Positions 1 to 7,679 are shown, counted from the stretch's first letter. The stretch is 14,606 nt of DNA from Actinomycetes bacterium (GCA_030425745.1 JAUHZW010000029.1:1-14606); one strand, 5' to 3'. Made by a program: numbers and translations. The notes: a model not told the origin generated them from the sequence alone.

Positions 1-312
1 GAGGCGATCAACGACGGAGCCCTCAAGGCGCTCGACGGGATCGTCACCGAGTTCGAGCTCCCCGCGCACACGGTGGGCTTCGGCGTGAAGGGCGCGGTGA
101 CGTGGTCGCCGACGGCGCTGCGCAACTACCGCGACTACAAGCGCACCGACTTCGAGATGGCCGAGCTCAGCTGGCTGTGGGGCGTCAACCGTGGGGTGCT
201 CACCCCGCCCGGGCTCGACGAGCAGTGGCTGGTCTCGCTGGCGCACACCACGGCCGACATGGATCTGCTGGTCGGGACGTTCCGCGAGCTGGCGGAGGCC
301 GTCCGCGCGTAG
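1..312 (+). CDS. Class III (PLP-dependent) aminotransferase, C-terminal fragment
   Basis: An open frame runs from the first base to TAG at 310-312 and gives about 103 residues with no start in the window, so this is the 3' end of a longer gene. The fragment has the C-terminal small-domain pattern of class III aminotransferases annotated as aspartate aminotransferase-family or glutamate-1-semialdehyde aminomutase-like: a beta-strand segment HTVGFGVKGAVTWS, then ELSWLWGVNRGVLTPPG, then a short terminal helix after SLAHTTADMD. The PLP lysine and cofactor motifs lie in the missing part, so activity and substrate cannot be judged. The family normally has about 430-460 residues, so roughly three quarters is missing. 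The stop is TAG immediately followed by TGA, and the second base of the TAG is already the first base of the 19-bp repeat array. The family call is good; the substrate is unknown. Confidence 0.8.
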   Translation, partial: EAINDGALKALDGIVTEFELPAHTVGFGVKGAVTWSPTALRNYRDYKRTDFEMAELSWLWGVNRGVLTPPGLDEQWLVSLAHTTADMDLLVGTFRELAEAVRA

Positions 313-436
313 TGACCACTCGGACGGGAAGTGACCACTCGGACGGGAAGTGACCACTCGGACGGGAAGTGACCACTCGGACGGGAAGTGACCACTCGGA
401 CGGGAAGTGACCACTCGGACGGGTAGTGACCACTCG
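311..436. repeat. Tandem array, six 19-bp units plus a 12-bp partial unit
   Basis: The unit AGTGACCACTCGGACGGGA begins at 311, 330, 349, 368, 387 and 406 with perfect identity, except that the last base of the sixth copy (424) is T instead of A. A truncated 12-base copy follows at 425-436. Each unit contains the small palindrome AGTG-AC-CACT. The CACT and next AGTG also form arms around the CGGACGGGA spacer, so the transcript could fold into a chain of hairpins. Both the first copy and the terminal partial copy are preceded by T, giving the same TAGTGACCACTCG at each edge, as expected if the array grew by duplication at one site. There are no variable spacers, so it is not a CRISPR. It may act as a 3'-end or terminator-like element for the aminotransferase or as a regulator-binding array; this is not established. 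Confidence 0.95.
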
Positions 437-471
437 CGATCCGCGCCGGGCCGTCGGCGAGTGTCCCCCAC

Positions 472-529
472 CTGTCGCGGAATTCTTCTAGTCTGTCGCA
501 GGAAGGCCGGCGCGGAAGGGTGGCGACAG
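472..529 (+). promoter_or_regulatory. Putative promoter and repeated CTGTCGC box before the two-component operon
   Basis: The heptamer CTGTCGC occurs at 472-478 and again at 493-499, exactly 21 bp (two helical turns) apart. Its reverse complement GCGACAG lies at 523-529. A TANNNT-type -10 candidate, TAGTCT, sits at 489-494 between them; no convincing -35 is visible. OmpR-family regulators usually bind direct repeats on one face of the helix, so this could be an autoregulatory site for the response regulator just downstream. The role is inferred only from position and spacing. The rest of the gap between the repeat array and the start codon shows nothing else recognisable. Confidence 0.35.
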
Positions 530-560
530 GGTGTCCGAGCACGCAGGGTTGAATGGAGTC

Positions 561-1258
<698 letters not shown>

Positions 1259-1262
<4 letters not shown>

Positions 1263-1285
1263 CCCTGCGGGCTGCCCGCCCATGA
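1259..1285 (+). other. 8-codon mini-ORF bridging response regulator and kinase genes
   Basis: ATG at 1259-1261 overlaps the regulator's TGA as ATGA. The frame reads MTLRAARP and stops at TGA 1283-1285, which overlaps the kinase ATG at 1282-1284, again as ATGA. No clear ribosome binding site precedes the kinase start. Terminating ribosomes could therefore be handed along by two successive re-initiation steps. Such an arrangement could arise by chance in 20 bases, so its use in translation is only inferred. Confidence 0.35.
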
Positions 1286-2619
1286 AGCTCGGACTGCGCG
1301 CCCGGGTCGCGGTCGCCTTCGCGGTGCTGTCGCTGATGGTCGGCGGCACGGTCTCACTGACCACCTACGCCTTCGCCTCCTGGTACCTCGTCAGCCAGCG
1401 CGAGTCCGCTGCCCTCACCCGTGCTGCTCTCGATTCCCGAGCGGCCGGCGCTGCGATCTCCGCGGGCCTCCCACCCAGCGAGGCGCTCGTCCAGATCCCC
1501 TCGGTCGGCACCTCCCAGCCGCTGATCCAGGTCGACGGCACGTGGTACACCACCGGTGTCACCGTGCCGCCCGATGCTCTGCCGGCGGACCTGCTGTCCA
1601 CGGCGGCGCTGGATGGCGGTGCCACGCAGCGCACCACGGTCGGCGGTGACCCGTACTACCTCGTCGCGATTCCCACCGCGGGAGCGCTCTACGTCGAGGT
1701 GTTCCCGCTGCGCGACCTCGATCAGATCCTTACGTGGGGCGGCTGGACCCTCGTCGGCCTCAGCCTGTTCGCGGGACTCATCGGAGCGATCATCGGTGCC
1801 ACCGCCGTGGGCCGTCTGCTCCAGCCGGTGCGTCGACTCGGCACCGCGGCGAGCCGCATCGCCGGCGGTGAGCTGGGAACCCGCATCGAGCTCACCGGTG
1901 ACCGCGATCTCGACCCCATCGCGGAGTCGTTCAACGACATGGCCGGCGCGGTGCAGAACCGCATCGCGCGCGAGCGTCGGTTCAGCGGCAACGTCAGCCA
2001 TGAGCTGCGCTCACCGATCACCGCGGCGATGGGCACAGCCGAACTGCTCGAGGCGCGCAAGGACCGCCTGCCCGAGCGGGAGGCGGGGCTGGTCGGCGTG
2101 CTCGCCGATCAGGTGCGCCGCATGTCCAAGATGCTGCTCGACCTGCTGGAGATCAGCCGCATCGGATCGGACGACCCCCCGCAGTGGGAGAACGCCGATA
2201 TCGCGGCCCTGTGCTGGGAGGTCGTCGAGATGCGCGGGCTTCCGATCGACATGGTGACCGGCGACGAACCGATCGCCCGCACCGATGCCCGTCGCTTCGA
2301 ACGGATCATCGGCAATCTCGTCGACAACGCCAACAATCACGGCGGTGGAGTCGTCGGCATCGTCATCGAGGCAGATGATCAGAGGGTGCGCATCAACGTC
2401 GACGACGCTGGCCCGGGCGTCGACGAGACCCTGCGCGAGCGGCTGTTCGAGCCCTTCGCTCGGGGCAATGCCTCGCATCGCACGGAGGGCGCGGGTCTGG
2501 GTCTGGCCATCGCCCTGGAGCAGGCTCATGTCCTCAAGGGCGATCTGTGGGTCGAGACCTCCCCGCAGGGCGGCGCGCGCTTCGTCGCCGAACTGCCGAT
2601 CACCCCGGAGGGCTCATGA
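1282..2619 (+). CDS. Membrane sensor histidine kinase with HAMP domain
   Basis: The product is 445 residues, typical for an orthodox class I sensor kinase. TM1 lies at about residues 8-36, followed by an extracytoplasmic sensor of about 110 residues without a recognised fold. TM2 is at about 152-176 and a HAMP linker at about 177-230. The dimerisation/phosphoacceptor helix carries H240 in NVSHELRSPIT. The ATPase domain shows the N box (NLVDNANNH, 345-353), the G1 box (DDAGPGV, 374-380), the F box (LFEPFARG) and the G2 box (GAGLGLA, 403-409), so all catalytic motifs are intact. It presumably phosphorylates D53 of the upstream regulator. Its TGA at 2617-2619 overlaps the ATG of the lipoprotein gene, giving a three-gene operon. 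The start at 1282 lacks a good Shine-Dalgarno sequence but gives a sensible short cytoplasmic N-terminus (MKLGLRAR) before TM1. The stimulus is unknown. Confidence 0.93.
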   Translation: MKLGLRARVAVAFAVLSLMVGGTVSLTTYAFASWYLVSQRESAALTRAALDSRAAGAAISAGLPPSEALVQIPSVGTSQPLIQVDGTWYTTGVTVPPDALPADLLSTAALDGGATQRTTVGGDPYYLVAIPTAGALYVEVFPLRDLDQILTWGGWTLVGLSLFAGLIGAIIGATAVGRLLQPVRRLGTAASRIAGGELGTRIELTGDRDLDPIAESFNDMAGAVQNRIARERRFSGNVSHELRSPITAAMGTAELLEARKDRLPEREAGLVGVLADQVRRMSKMLLDLLEISRIGSDDPPQWENADIAALCWEVVEMRGLPIDMVTGDEPIARTDARRFERIIGNLVDNANNHGGGVVGIVIEADDQRVRINVDDAGPGVDETLRERLFEPFARGNASHRTEGAGLGLAIALEQAHVLKGDLWVETSPQGGARFVAELPITPEGS

Positions 2620-3308
2620 CCACTCCGATGATGCGTCGGCTCGTGTCCGCGGTAGCGCTGAGCACAGTCGCCGTGCTCGTCTCCGCCTGCGGTGTCTCCC
2701 TGCAGTCGTCCGCCGAGCCGATCCCGCCCGATGTGCTTCCCGATCCGGTGGTGGTCTCGCCCACGCCGACTCCCAGCCCGTCGGTCACGGCATCGTCGAC
2801 TCCCTCCGCAGAACCCACTCCGACCGCGGCCGACGAGGATGTCGCGAAGCTGCGCCTGTGGATGGTGCAGGACGACGGCCTGGTGGCGGTGGAGTCGAGC
2901 CTGCCGGTCGGCACGAATCCTGAGTACGTGATGCAGGCTCTGGCTGTCGGGCCCACCTCCGTGCAGGCAGCGCAGGGCCTGCGCACCATCGCGAGCGATC
3001 CGCTCACCGGCCAGCCTCTCGCGGTGATCGCCGCCGTGTCGCCGGACGCGACGCCCGGGACGGAGTTCGACCCGGCCGCGGAGAATGCCATCGCGGTCGA
3101 GTTGAGCCCGGCCTTCAGTGCTCTGCCGCCGACCGAGCAGGTGCTGCTGCTCGGTCAGGTCGTGCTGTCGCTGACGGGTGCGGGGGAGTCATCGGTCGTG
3201 TTCGTCGATCAGTCGGGGGCGCGACTCGCCGTGCCGCTGCCGGACGGTCGACTGCTCGACACCCCGGCCCGGGCAAGTGACTACGGGCCGCTCATCTACC
3301 GGCCCTGA
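2616..3308 (+). CDS. Lipoprotein with GerMN domain, third gene of the two-component operon
   Basis: The 230-residue product has a signal peptide (MRR, then a hydrophobic stretch) ending in the lipobox VSAC, so C25 would be lipid-modified and the protein anchored outside the membrane. A Pro/Ser/Thr-rich linker covers about 35-70. The rest resembles the GerMN (sporulation/germination-type) domain: a KLRLWMVQDDGLV strand, repeat-like halves, and the typical ELSPAFSALPPTEQVLLLGQVVLSLT segment. The start is ATG 2616, overlapping the kinase stop (ATGA) and preceded by GGAGGG at 2607-2612; an in-frame ATG-ATG at 2628 is an alternative. In actinobacteria, lipoproteins encoded after sensor kinases, such as LpqB after MtrAB, modulate the kinase. 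LpqB also has GerMN domains but adds a beta-propeller that is absent here. A sensor-accessory role is therefore plausible but inferred. Confidence 0.85.
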   Translation: MTTPMMRRLVSAVALSTVAVLVSACGVSLQSSAEPIPPDVLPDPVVVSPTPTPSPSVTASSTPSAEPTPTAADEDVAKLRLWMVQDDGLVAVESSLPVGTNPEYVMQALAVGPTSVQAAQGLRTIASDPLTGQPLAVIAAVSPDATPGTEFDPAAENAIAVELSPAFSALPPTEQVLLLGQVVLSLTGAGESSVVFVDQSGARLAVPLPDGRLLDTPARASDYGPLIYRP

Positions 3309-3315
3309 CCCAGTA

Positions 3316-3329
3316 GGGACGTTCTGCCC
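3316..3329 (+). promoter_or_regulatory. DosR/DevR-like palindrome upstream of the P-type ATPase
   Basis: The 14-mer GGGACGTTCTGCCC follows the GGGAC-N6-CCC frame of the DosR/DevR dormancy box (consensus core GGGACTWWAGTCCC). It is flanked by A and T, giving imperfect half-sites AGGGAC and TGCCCT. It lies 35 bases before the ATPase ATG. A second CGTCCC at 3333-3338 could pair with GGGACG at 3316-3321 as a 6-bp stem. The M. tuberculosis P-type ATPase gene ctpF belongs to the DosR regulon, which makes the placement meaningful. No dosR or dosS is in the window, and the match is by eye only. Confidence 0.4.
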
Positions 3330-3343
3330 TGCCGTCCCGCTCA

Positions 3344-3356
3344 GATCCGCGGGATC
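3344..3356. promoter_or_regulatory. 13-bp palindrome in the ATPase leader
   Basis: GATCC-GCG-GGATC is a perfect inverted repeat ending 8 bases before the ATPase start codon, next to the GGAGG at 3359-3363. It could be an operator or a small RNA hairpin masking initiation. A match of this size can occur by chance in GC-rich DNA, and no regulator is recognisable. Confidence 0.25.
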
Positions 3357-3364
3357 ATGGAGGC

Positions 3365-5986
3365 ATGACCCCGGTCCTCGAGGTCACGAGGCCTCACCAT
3401 GAGCGTGCGGTCCACGAGGTGCTGCTGCTCCTCCAGACGGACGCTGAGCGTGGGCTGACCACATCCGACGTCATCAGTCGTCGTGAGCGGTTCGGCCGCA
3501 ATGTCCTCCCGCCGAACCGCCGCCACGGCCCCGTCGTGCAGTTCCTCCTGCAGTTCCACAGCCCGCTGGTCTACGTCCTGCTGGCGGCCGGCGCTGTCAC
3601 GCTGGCCATCGGCCATGTCGAGGACGCCGGGGTGATCCTCGTCGTCGTCCTCGTGAACGCGATCATCGGCTTCATCCAGGAGTGGCGCGCCGGCCGTGCT
3701 CTCGAGGCCCTGGCGGACGCGACGCGCACGGAGGCGTCCGTTCTCCGCGATGGAACCGTCGTGCGACTGGACTCGACCGACGTGGTGCCGGGCGATGTCG
3801 TCCTCCTTGATGCCGGTGGCAAGGTCCCGGCCGATCTGCGGCTGCTGCGCAGCACAGGGCTGCGGGTCGACGAGTCGGCGTTGACCGGGGAGTCCGTGCC
3901 GGTCGAGAAGGGGGAGGCGGATCTGCCCGCGGAGACCCCGCTCGGTGACCGCTTCAACATGGCCTACGCCGGCACGCTCGTGGTCGGCGGAGCTGCCACG
4001 GGGATCGTCGTGGCGACCGGTGTGGAGACCGAGATCGGCCGCATCCACCAGCTCGTCGGCCAGGCCGAGGGTGTGCAGACCCCGTTGACGCGCAAGCTCG
4101 CCCGCTTCAGCCGATGGCTCACCGTGGGCATCGTCGTCCTCGCCGCGCTCACCTTCCTCATCGGCGTCCTGCGGCAGGAGGAGGCGGGGCAGATGCTCCT
4201 CGCCGCGGTCGCGCTGGCGGTGGCCGCGATCCCCGAGGGCCTGCCGGCTGCGGTGACGATCACCCTGGCCATCGGGGTCTCGCGCATGGCCCGACGTCAC
4301 GCGATCATCCGACACCTGCCGGCTGCCGAGACCCTGGGCAGCACGACGGTCATCTGCACCGACAAGACCGGCACGCTGACGATGAACCGCATGAGCGTCG
4401 TCGCCGTGCATGCCGATGGCGCGCGGAAGGTGATCGATGAGCCGATCGATGAAGCAGCGCGGCTGTGTCTGCTTGCCGGTCTGCGCTGCAACGATGCTGA
4501 GTGGGACGGGGTGGCCGGTGTCGGTGACCCGACCGAGATCGCCCTGCTCGAGGCGGCAGCGCGTCACGACATCGTGACGCCCGACGGAGTGCGGCGTCGC
4601 GCCTCGGTTCCGTTCTCGTCGGACCTGCGCCTGATGGCGGTTCTCGACGACACCCCGGACGGCCCGGTCGTGTGGGTCAAGGGGGCGGTGGAGTCGGTGC
4701 TCGCCCTGTGTGAGGGGAACGACGACGCCCTGATCGCGGCCGAGCAGATGGCCGCTGGCGGCCTGCGGGTGCTGGCCTTCGCGCGGTGCACGGTGCCCCA
4801 GGAGTTCCGGCTCGACGAGGTGGCGCTGCAGTCGCTGCCCTGCGAGTTCCTCGGCCTTCAGGCGATGGCTGATCCGCCGCGGCCGGAGGCGATCGCTGCC
4901 GTCGCTGCCTGCCACACCGCGGGCATCACGGTCACGATGATCACCGGCGATCACGCCGCGACGGCTCGTGCCATCGCCCAGCAGATCGGCATCCTGCCGG
5001 CGGAGGCTCCGGACGACGCGGTGGTGACCGGTCGGGAGCTCACGGAGTTCGACCGCGAGCATCTGGCGGATCGGCTGCAGTACGCCCGCGTGCTCGCCCG
5101 GGTCTCCGCGGAGCAGAAGCTGCGCGTCGTCGAGGCGCTGCAGAGCCGTGGGCAGATCGTCGCGATGACCGGGGACGGAGTGAATGACGCCCCAGCGCTC
5201 AAGCAGGCCGACATCGGCATCGCCATGGGGATGGGCGGCACCGAGGTGGCGAAAGAGGCCTCGGCCATGATCCTCACCGACGACGACTTCGCCTCGATCG
5301 AGTCGGCGATCGAGGAGGGTCGCAGCGTCTTCGACAACCTCACCAAGTTCATCATCTGGACCCTGCCGACAAGCCTCGGCGAGGCCCTGGTCGTGCTGTC
5401 CGCGATCGTGGTCGGCACGATGCTGCCCGTTCTGCCGGTGCAGATCCTGTGGATCAACATGACCACTGCTGTGGCGCTCGGCCTGATGCTCGCCTTCGAG
5501 CCGGGTGAGCCGGGCATCATGCGTCGCCCGCCACGCCGTCCCGACCAGCCGTTGATGACGGCCGCGTTGGTGCGTCGGATCATCAGCGTCGGCGCCATCA
5601 TGATGATCGGCGCGTTCGGCTCGTTCACGCTCGCGCAGTCGATGGGCCTGTCGCTCGACCAGTCGCGGACCGTCGTCGTATCCGCTTTCGTGGCGATGGA
5701 GATCGGCTACCTGGTGAACTGCCGTGTCCTGGATCGGTCCGTGCTCACCGTCGGGCTCTTCAGCAACCGCTGGCTGCTGTGGGGCGTGGGGACGATGATC
5801 GTCCTGCAGGTGCTGTTCGTGCAGCTGCCGTTCATGAACGGGCTGTTCAGCAGCGCCCCGCTGCCGTGGCAGGCGTGGGTCGGCGTGGTGGGTCTCGGCG
5901 TTGCGATGACGCTGCTCGTGGGCGTGGAGAAGTGGATGGCGGCCCGGCTAGGTCCCAGGCGCACGGTGACGCAGCGGAAGGCGTGA
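3365..5986 (+). CDS. P2-type cation-transporting ATPase (CtpF-like)
   Basis: This 873-residue integral membrane pump couples ATP hydrolysis to cation transport. In order: an N-terminal cation-ATPase domain (RAVHEVLLLL, FGRNVLPP); TM1-TM2 at about 60-105; actuator domain with TGES at 174-177; TM3-TM4 with AIPEGLP near 288-294; phosphorylation site D333 in DKTGTLT; nucleotide-binding domain with KGAVES; hinge motifs TGDHAATA and TGDGVNDAP (602-610); and TM5-TM10. The catalytic cycle residues are all present. TM6 reads WINMTTAVALGLM, so where Ca2+ pumps of the SERCA type have N-x-x-T-D it has N698 and T701 but A702 in place of the ion-binding aspartate. The substrate is therefore uncertain: Ca2+, Mn2+, Na+ and K+ are all conceivable. 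The start ATG lies one base after GGAGG, an unusually short spacing. The 3' end overlaps the convergent esterase gene by 39 bp. A DosR-like box lies upstream. Confidence 0.93.
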   Translation: MTPVLEVTRPHHERAVHEVLLLLQTDAERGLTTSDVISRRERFGRNVLPPNRRHGPVVQFLLQFHSPLVYVLLAAGAVTLAIGHVEDAGVILVVVLVNAIIGFIQEWRAGRALEALADATRTEASVLRDGTVVRLDSTDVVPGDVVLLDAGGKVPADLRLLRSTGLRVDESALTGESVPVEKGEADLPAETPLGDRFNMAYAGTLVVGGAATGIVVATGVETEIGRIHQLVGQAEGVQTPLTRKLARFSRWLTVGIVVLAALTFLIGVLRQEEAGQMLLAAVALAVAAIPEGLPAAVTITLAIGVSRMARRHAIIRHLPAAETLGSTTVICTDKTGTLTMNRMSVVAVHADGARKVIDEPIDEAARLCLLAGLRCNDAEWDGVAGVGDPTEIALLEAAARHDIVTPDGVRRRASVPFSSDLRLMAVLDDTPDGPVVWVKGAVESVLALCEGNDDALIAAEQMAAGGLRVLAFARCTVPQEFRLDEVALQSLPCEFLGLQAMADPPRPEAIAAVAACHTAGITVTMITGDHAATARAIAQQIGILPAEAPDDAVVTGRELTEFDREHLADRLQYARVLARVSAEQKLRVVEALQSRGQIVAMTGDGVNDAPALKQADIGIAMGMGGTEVAKEASAMILTDDDFASIESAIEEGRSVFDNLTKFIIWTLPTSLGEALVVLSAIVVGTMLPVLPVQILWINMTTAVALGLMLAFEPGEPGIMRRPPRRPDQPLMTAALVRRIISVGAIMMIGAFGSFTLAQSMGLSLDQSRTVVVSAFVAMEIGYLVNCRVLDRSVLTVGLFSNRWLLWGVGTMIVLQVLFVQLPFMNGLFSSAPLPWQAWVGVVGLGVAMTLLVGVEKWMAARLGPRRTVTQRKA

Positions 5987-6733
5987 CACGACCTGCTGGA
6001 TGTGGTGGTCCCAGTAGGCCCAGTCGTGGTCGCCGTCGTCGAACACGGCCTCGACGTCGACACCCGCGTCCTGAGCTGCGCCCACGAATCGGGTGTTGTC
6101 CTCAAGCAGGAAGTCGGAACCTCCGCAGGCCACGTAGAGCGGCGGGATCTCGTCAGCCCGGACGTGAGTGAGGAGATGGAGGAGGTCATTGTCACTCCCA
6201 CTCACCGGCTGATCGGCGAAGATCCGGGCGAGGGTCTCGGTGACCCACGGGTCGGCGTCCCGCGCGGTGCCGTCCATCGCGAGGACCCCGGAGAGTCCCG
6301 CTGCATAGCTGAACCGCCACGGCTGGCGAAGGGCCCACTTCATCGCTCCGTAGCCGCCCATGGACAGACCGGCCACAAAGGTGTCCTCGCGTGCTGTGGA
6401 GACACGGAAGAAGCGCCGAACGATGTCCGGCAGTTCCTCGGACAGATACGTCCAGTACGGCAGGCCGTGCGTCTCGTCGGAGTAGAAGCTGTGTGCCACC
6501 TGCGGCATGACCACCGCGAGCCCCACCTCGTTGGCATATCGCTCGATCGAGGTGTATCTCGTCCAGGCCGTGTCATCGTCGGTGAGGCCGTGCAGCAGGT
6601 AGAGCACGGGCGGGTGGTCGAGGCTTCGTCCGTCGATCCCGATCTGCAGTTCGCTCGGCTGCGGGAGCAGCACCGTCATCGACGTGTTGATCCGCAGGGT
6701 CTCGGAGAAGAAGTCACAGTGCATGCGAGCCAT
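5948..6733 (-). CDS. Alpha/beta-hydrolase esterase, EstA/S-formylglutathione hydrolase type
   Basis: The 261-residue protein matches the putative-esterase family that includes streptococcal tributyrin esterase EstA and FrmB/esterase D. It has HCDFFSETL at the N-terminus, the oxyanion-region motif VLYLLHGLTDDDTAW (43-57), the nucleophile elbow GLSMGG with S124, acid D207 in CGGSDFL, and H236 in GDHDWAYWDHH. The catalytic triad is complete. No signal peptide or membrane segment is seen, so it is probably cytoplasmic and cleaves short-chain esters or thioesters; S-formylglutathione as substrate is not implied. The ATG at 6731-6733 follows TAGCCT-N6 with no Shine-Dalgarno sequence, suggesting a leaderless mRNA; M4 is an alternative start. 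The gene converges with and overlaps the ATPase gene by 39 bp, and is divergent from the DHPS-like gene. Confidence 0.9.
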   Translation of the reverse strand: MARMHCDFFSETLRINTSMTVLLPQPSELQIGIDGRSLDHPPVLYLLHGLTDDDTAWTRYTSIERYANEVGLAVVMPQVAHSFYSDETHGLPYWTYLSEELPDIVRRFFRVSTAREDTFVAGLSMGGYGAMKWALRQPWRFSYAAGLSGVLAMDGTARDADPWVTETLARIFADQPVSGSDNDLLHLLTHVRADEIPPLYVACGGSDFLLEDNTRFVGAAQDAGVDVEAVFDDGDHDWAYWDHHIQQVVSRLPLRHRAPGT

Positions 6734-6739
6734 GGACCA

Positions 6740-6745
6740 AGGCTA
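6740..6745 (-). promoter_or_regulatory. -10 element of the esterase gene, probably leaderless
   Basis: On the minus strand TAGCCT fits the actinobacterial TANNNT -10 pattern and is followed by exactly six bases before the ATG at 6733. Transcription would start at or next to the A of the start codon. No -35 consensus and no ribosome binding site are visible, consistent with a leaderless transcript. Confidence 0.5.
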
Positions 6746-6780
6746 GGCATCGGTGCGCTGCCGTGTGGGCGGAGTCTGCC

Positions 6781-6786
6781 TAGACT
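6781..6786 (+). promoter_or_regulatory. -10 element of the DHPS-like gene, probably leaderless
   Basis: TAGACT matches TANNNT and lies six bases before the ATG at 6793, mirroring the arrangement at the divergent esterase gene. No ribosome binding site precedes the ATG. The two -10 elements share the form TAGNCT-N6-ATG within a 59-bp intergenic region. Confidence 0.5.
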
Positions 6787-6792
6787 CGCAGG

Positions 6793-7677
6793 ATGCTCAC
6801 GCTGACCGATCTGGCCGCTCTGGCGGACGCCCATCCCGTCGATCTGGCAGCGCAGGCGCCCCCGATCCGCATCGGCGATGCCGTGTACAGCCAGCCGATC
6901 CTCATGGGCACCGTGAACCTGTCCCGCGACTCGACCTACCGCGAGAGCATCGCGATCTCGACCGAGTCCGCCCTGCGCAAGTCACGGGTCATGGCGGCTG
7001 AAGGCGCCGTGGTCATCGACATCGGCGCGGAGTCGAGCACCGCGAAGGCTGCACGGGTCGGGGCGCAGGAGCAGATCGACGCACTCGTGCCGGTCATCCG
7101 ACCGCTGTCCGACGAGGGAATCATCGTCTCGACCGAGACGTACGAGCCGAGCGTCGTCGAGGCAGCCCTCACGGCGGGCACACAGGTGCTGAACATGACC
7201 GGCGTGCAGCATGAGGACGCCATGCTCGATCTGGCGGCCGACTCCGGGGCCACCGTCGTGATGTGCTTCTCCGGTGGTGCGAACGTCCGTGAGATCGTCG
7301 ACCTGTCCCTCGACGGTGACCCCGTGCCGGACCTCCTCGCCCACTTCGAGCCTCGCCTCGAGAGGGCGCGGCAACGCGGTGTGGAGAACGTGATCATCGA
7401 CCCGGGCATGGGGTTCTTCTACGGCAATCTCACCGACCCGCTCACCCGGGCCCGGCATCAGGCGAAGGTGCTGCTGCAGTGCTTCCGACTGCGGCCGTTG
7501 GGTGTGCCGATCTGCAATGCCCTGCCGCACGCGTTCGACCTGTTCGAGGAGCACTTCCGCACGGCCGAGGGCTTCTACGCGGTGTTGGCGCTGCTCGGCG
7601 GCACGTCGATGCTGCGCACGCACGAGGTGGCCCAGGTGCGGGCCGTCGTGCGGGCGATGGACACGTTGTCCGTCTGA
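6793..7677 (+). CDS. Divergent dihydropteroate synthase-like (pterin-binding TIM-barrel) protein
   Basis: The 294-residue protein has the motif order of dihydropteroate synthase: ILMGTVNLSRDS (37-48, for MGILNVTPDS), VIDIGAESS (74-82, for DIGGEST), STETYEPSVVEAAL (113-126), VLNMTG (132-137), IIDPGMGF (201-208) and a terminal RTHEV (275-279, for RVHDV). By alignment in mind to E. coli FolP, the equivalents of N22, D56, N115, D185, R255 and H257 are kept. The D96 position is E, and the loop carrying K221 (SRKS) is replaced by NALPHAF. The GFGKT phosphate-side motif is GFFYG. The barrel is thus recognisable, but canonical folate synthesis is doubtful. It may be a paralogue with another pterin- or folate-like ligand. 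No other folate gene is adjacent. It stops 2 bp from the convergent anti-sigma gene, leaving no space for a separate terminator. Confidence 0.8.
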   Translation: MLTLTDLAALADAHPVDLAAQAPPIRIGDAVYSQPILMGTVNLSRDSTYRESIAISTESALRKSRVMAAEGAVVIDIGAESSTAKAARVGAQEQIDALVPVIRPLSDEGIIVSTETYEPSVVEAALTAGTQVLNMTGVQHEDAMLDLAADSGATVVMCFSGGANVREIVDLSLDGDPVPDLLAHFEPRLERARQRGVENVIIDPGMGFFYGNLTDPLTRARHQAKVLLQCFRLRPLGVPICNALPHAFDLFEEHFRTAEGFYAVLALLGGTSMLRTHEVAQVRAVVRAMDTLSV

Positions 7678-7679
7678 CC

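Noticed and set aside
311..436. CRISPR array
   Set aside because: Units are contiguous 19-bp copies with no variable spacers and no cas genes nearby.
531..560. GTG 531 as the start of the response regulator
   Set aside because: It adds ten residues not typical of the family and its upstream signal is weaker than the GGAG before 561/564; it is not fully excluded.
3341..5062. 573-codon minus-strand open frame
   Set aside because: It is a shadow of the P-type ATPase gene, rich in R, H, D and G with no recognisable domain.
6002..6805. 267-codon plus-strand open frame over the esterase
   Set aside because: The opposite strand encodes a complete esterase catalytic triad; this frame has no domain features.
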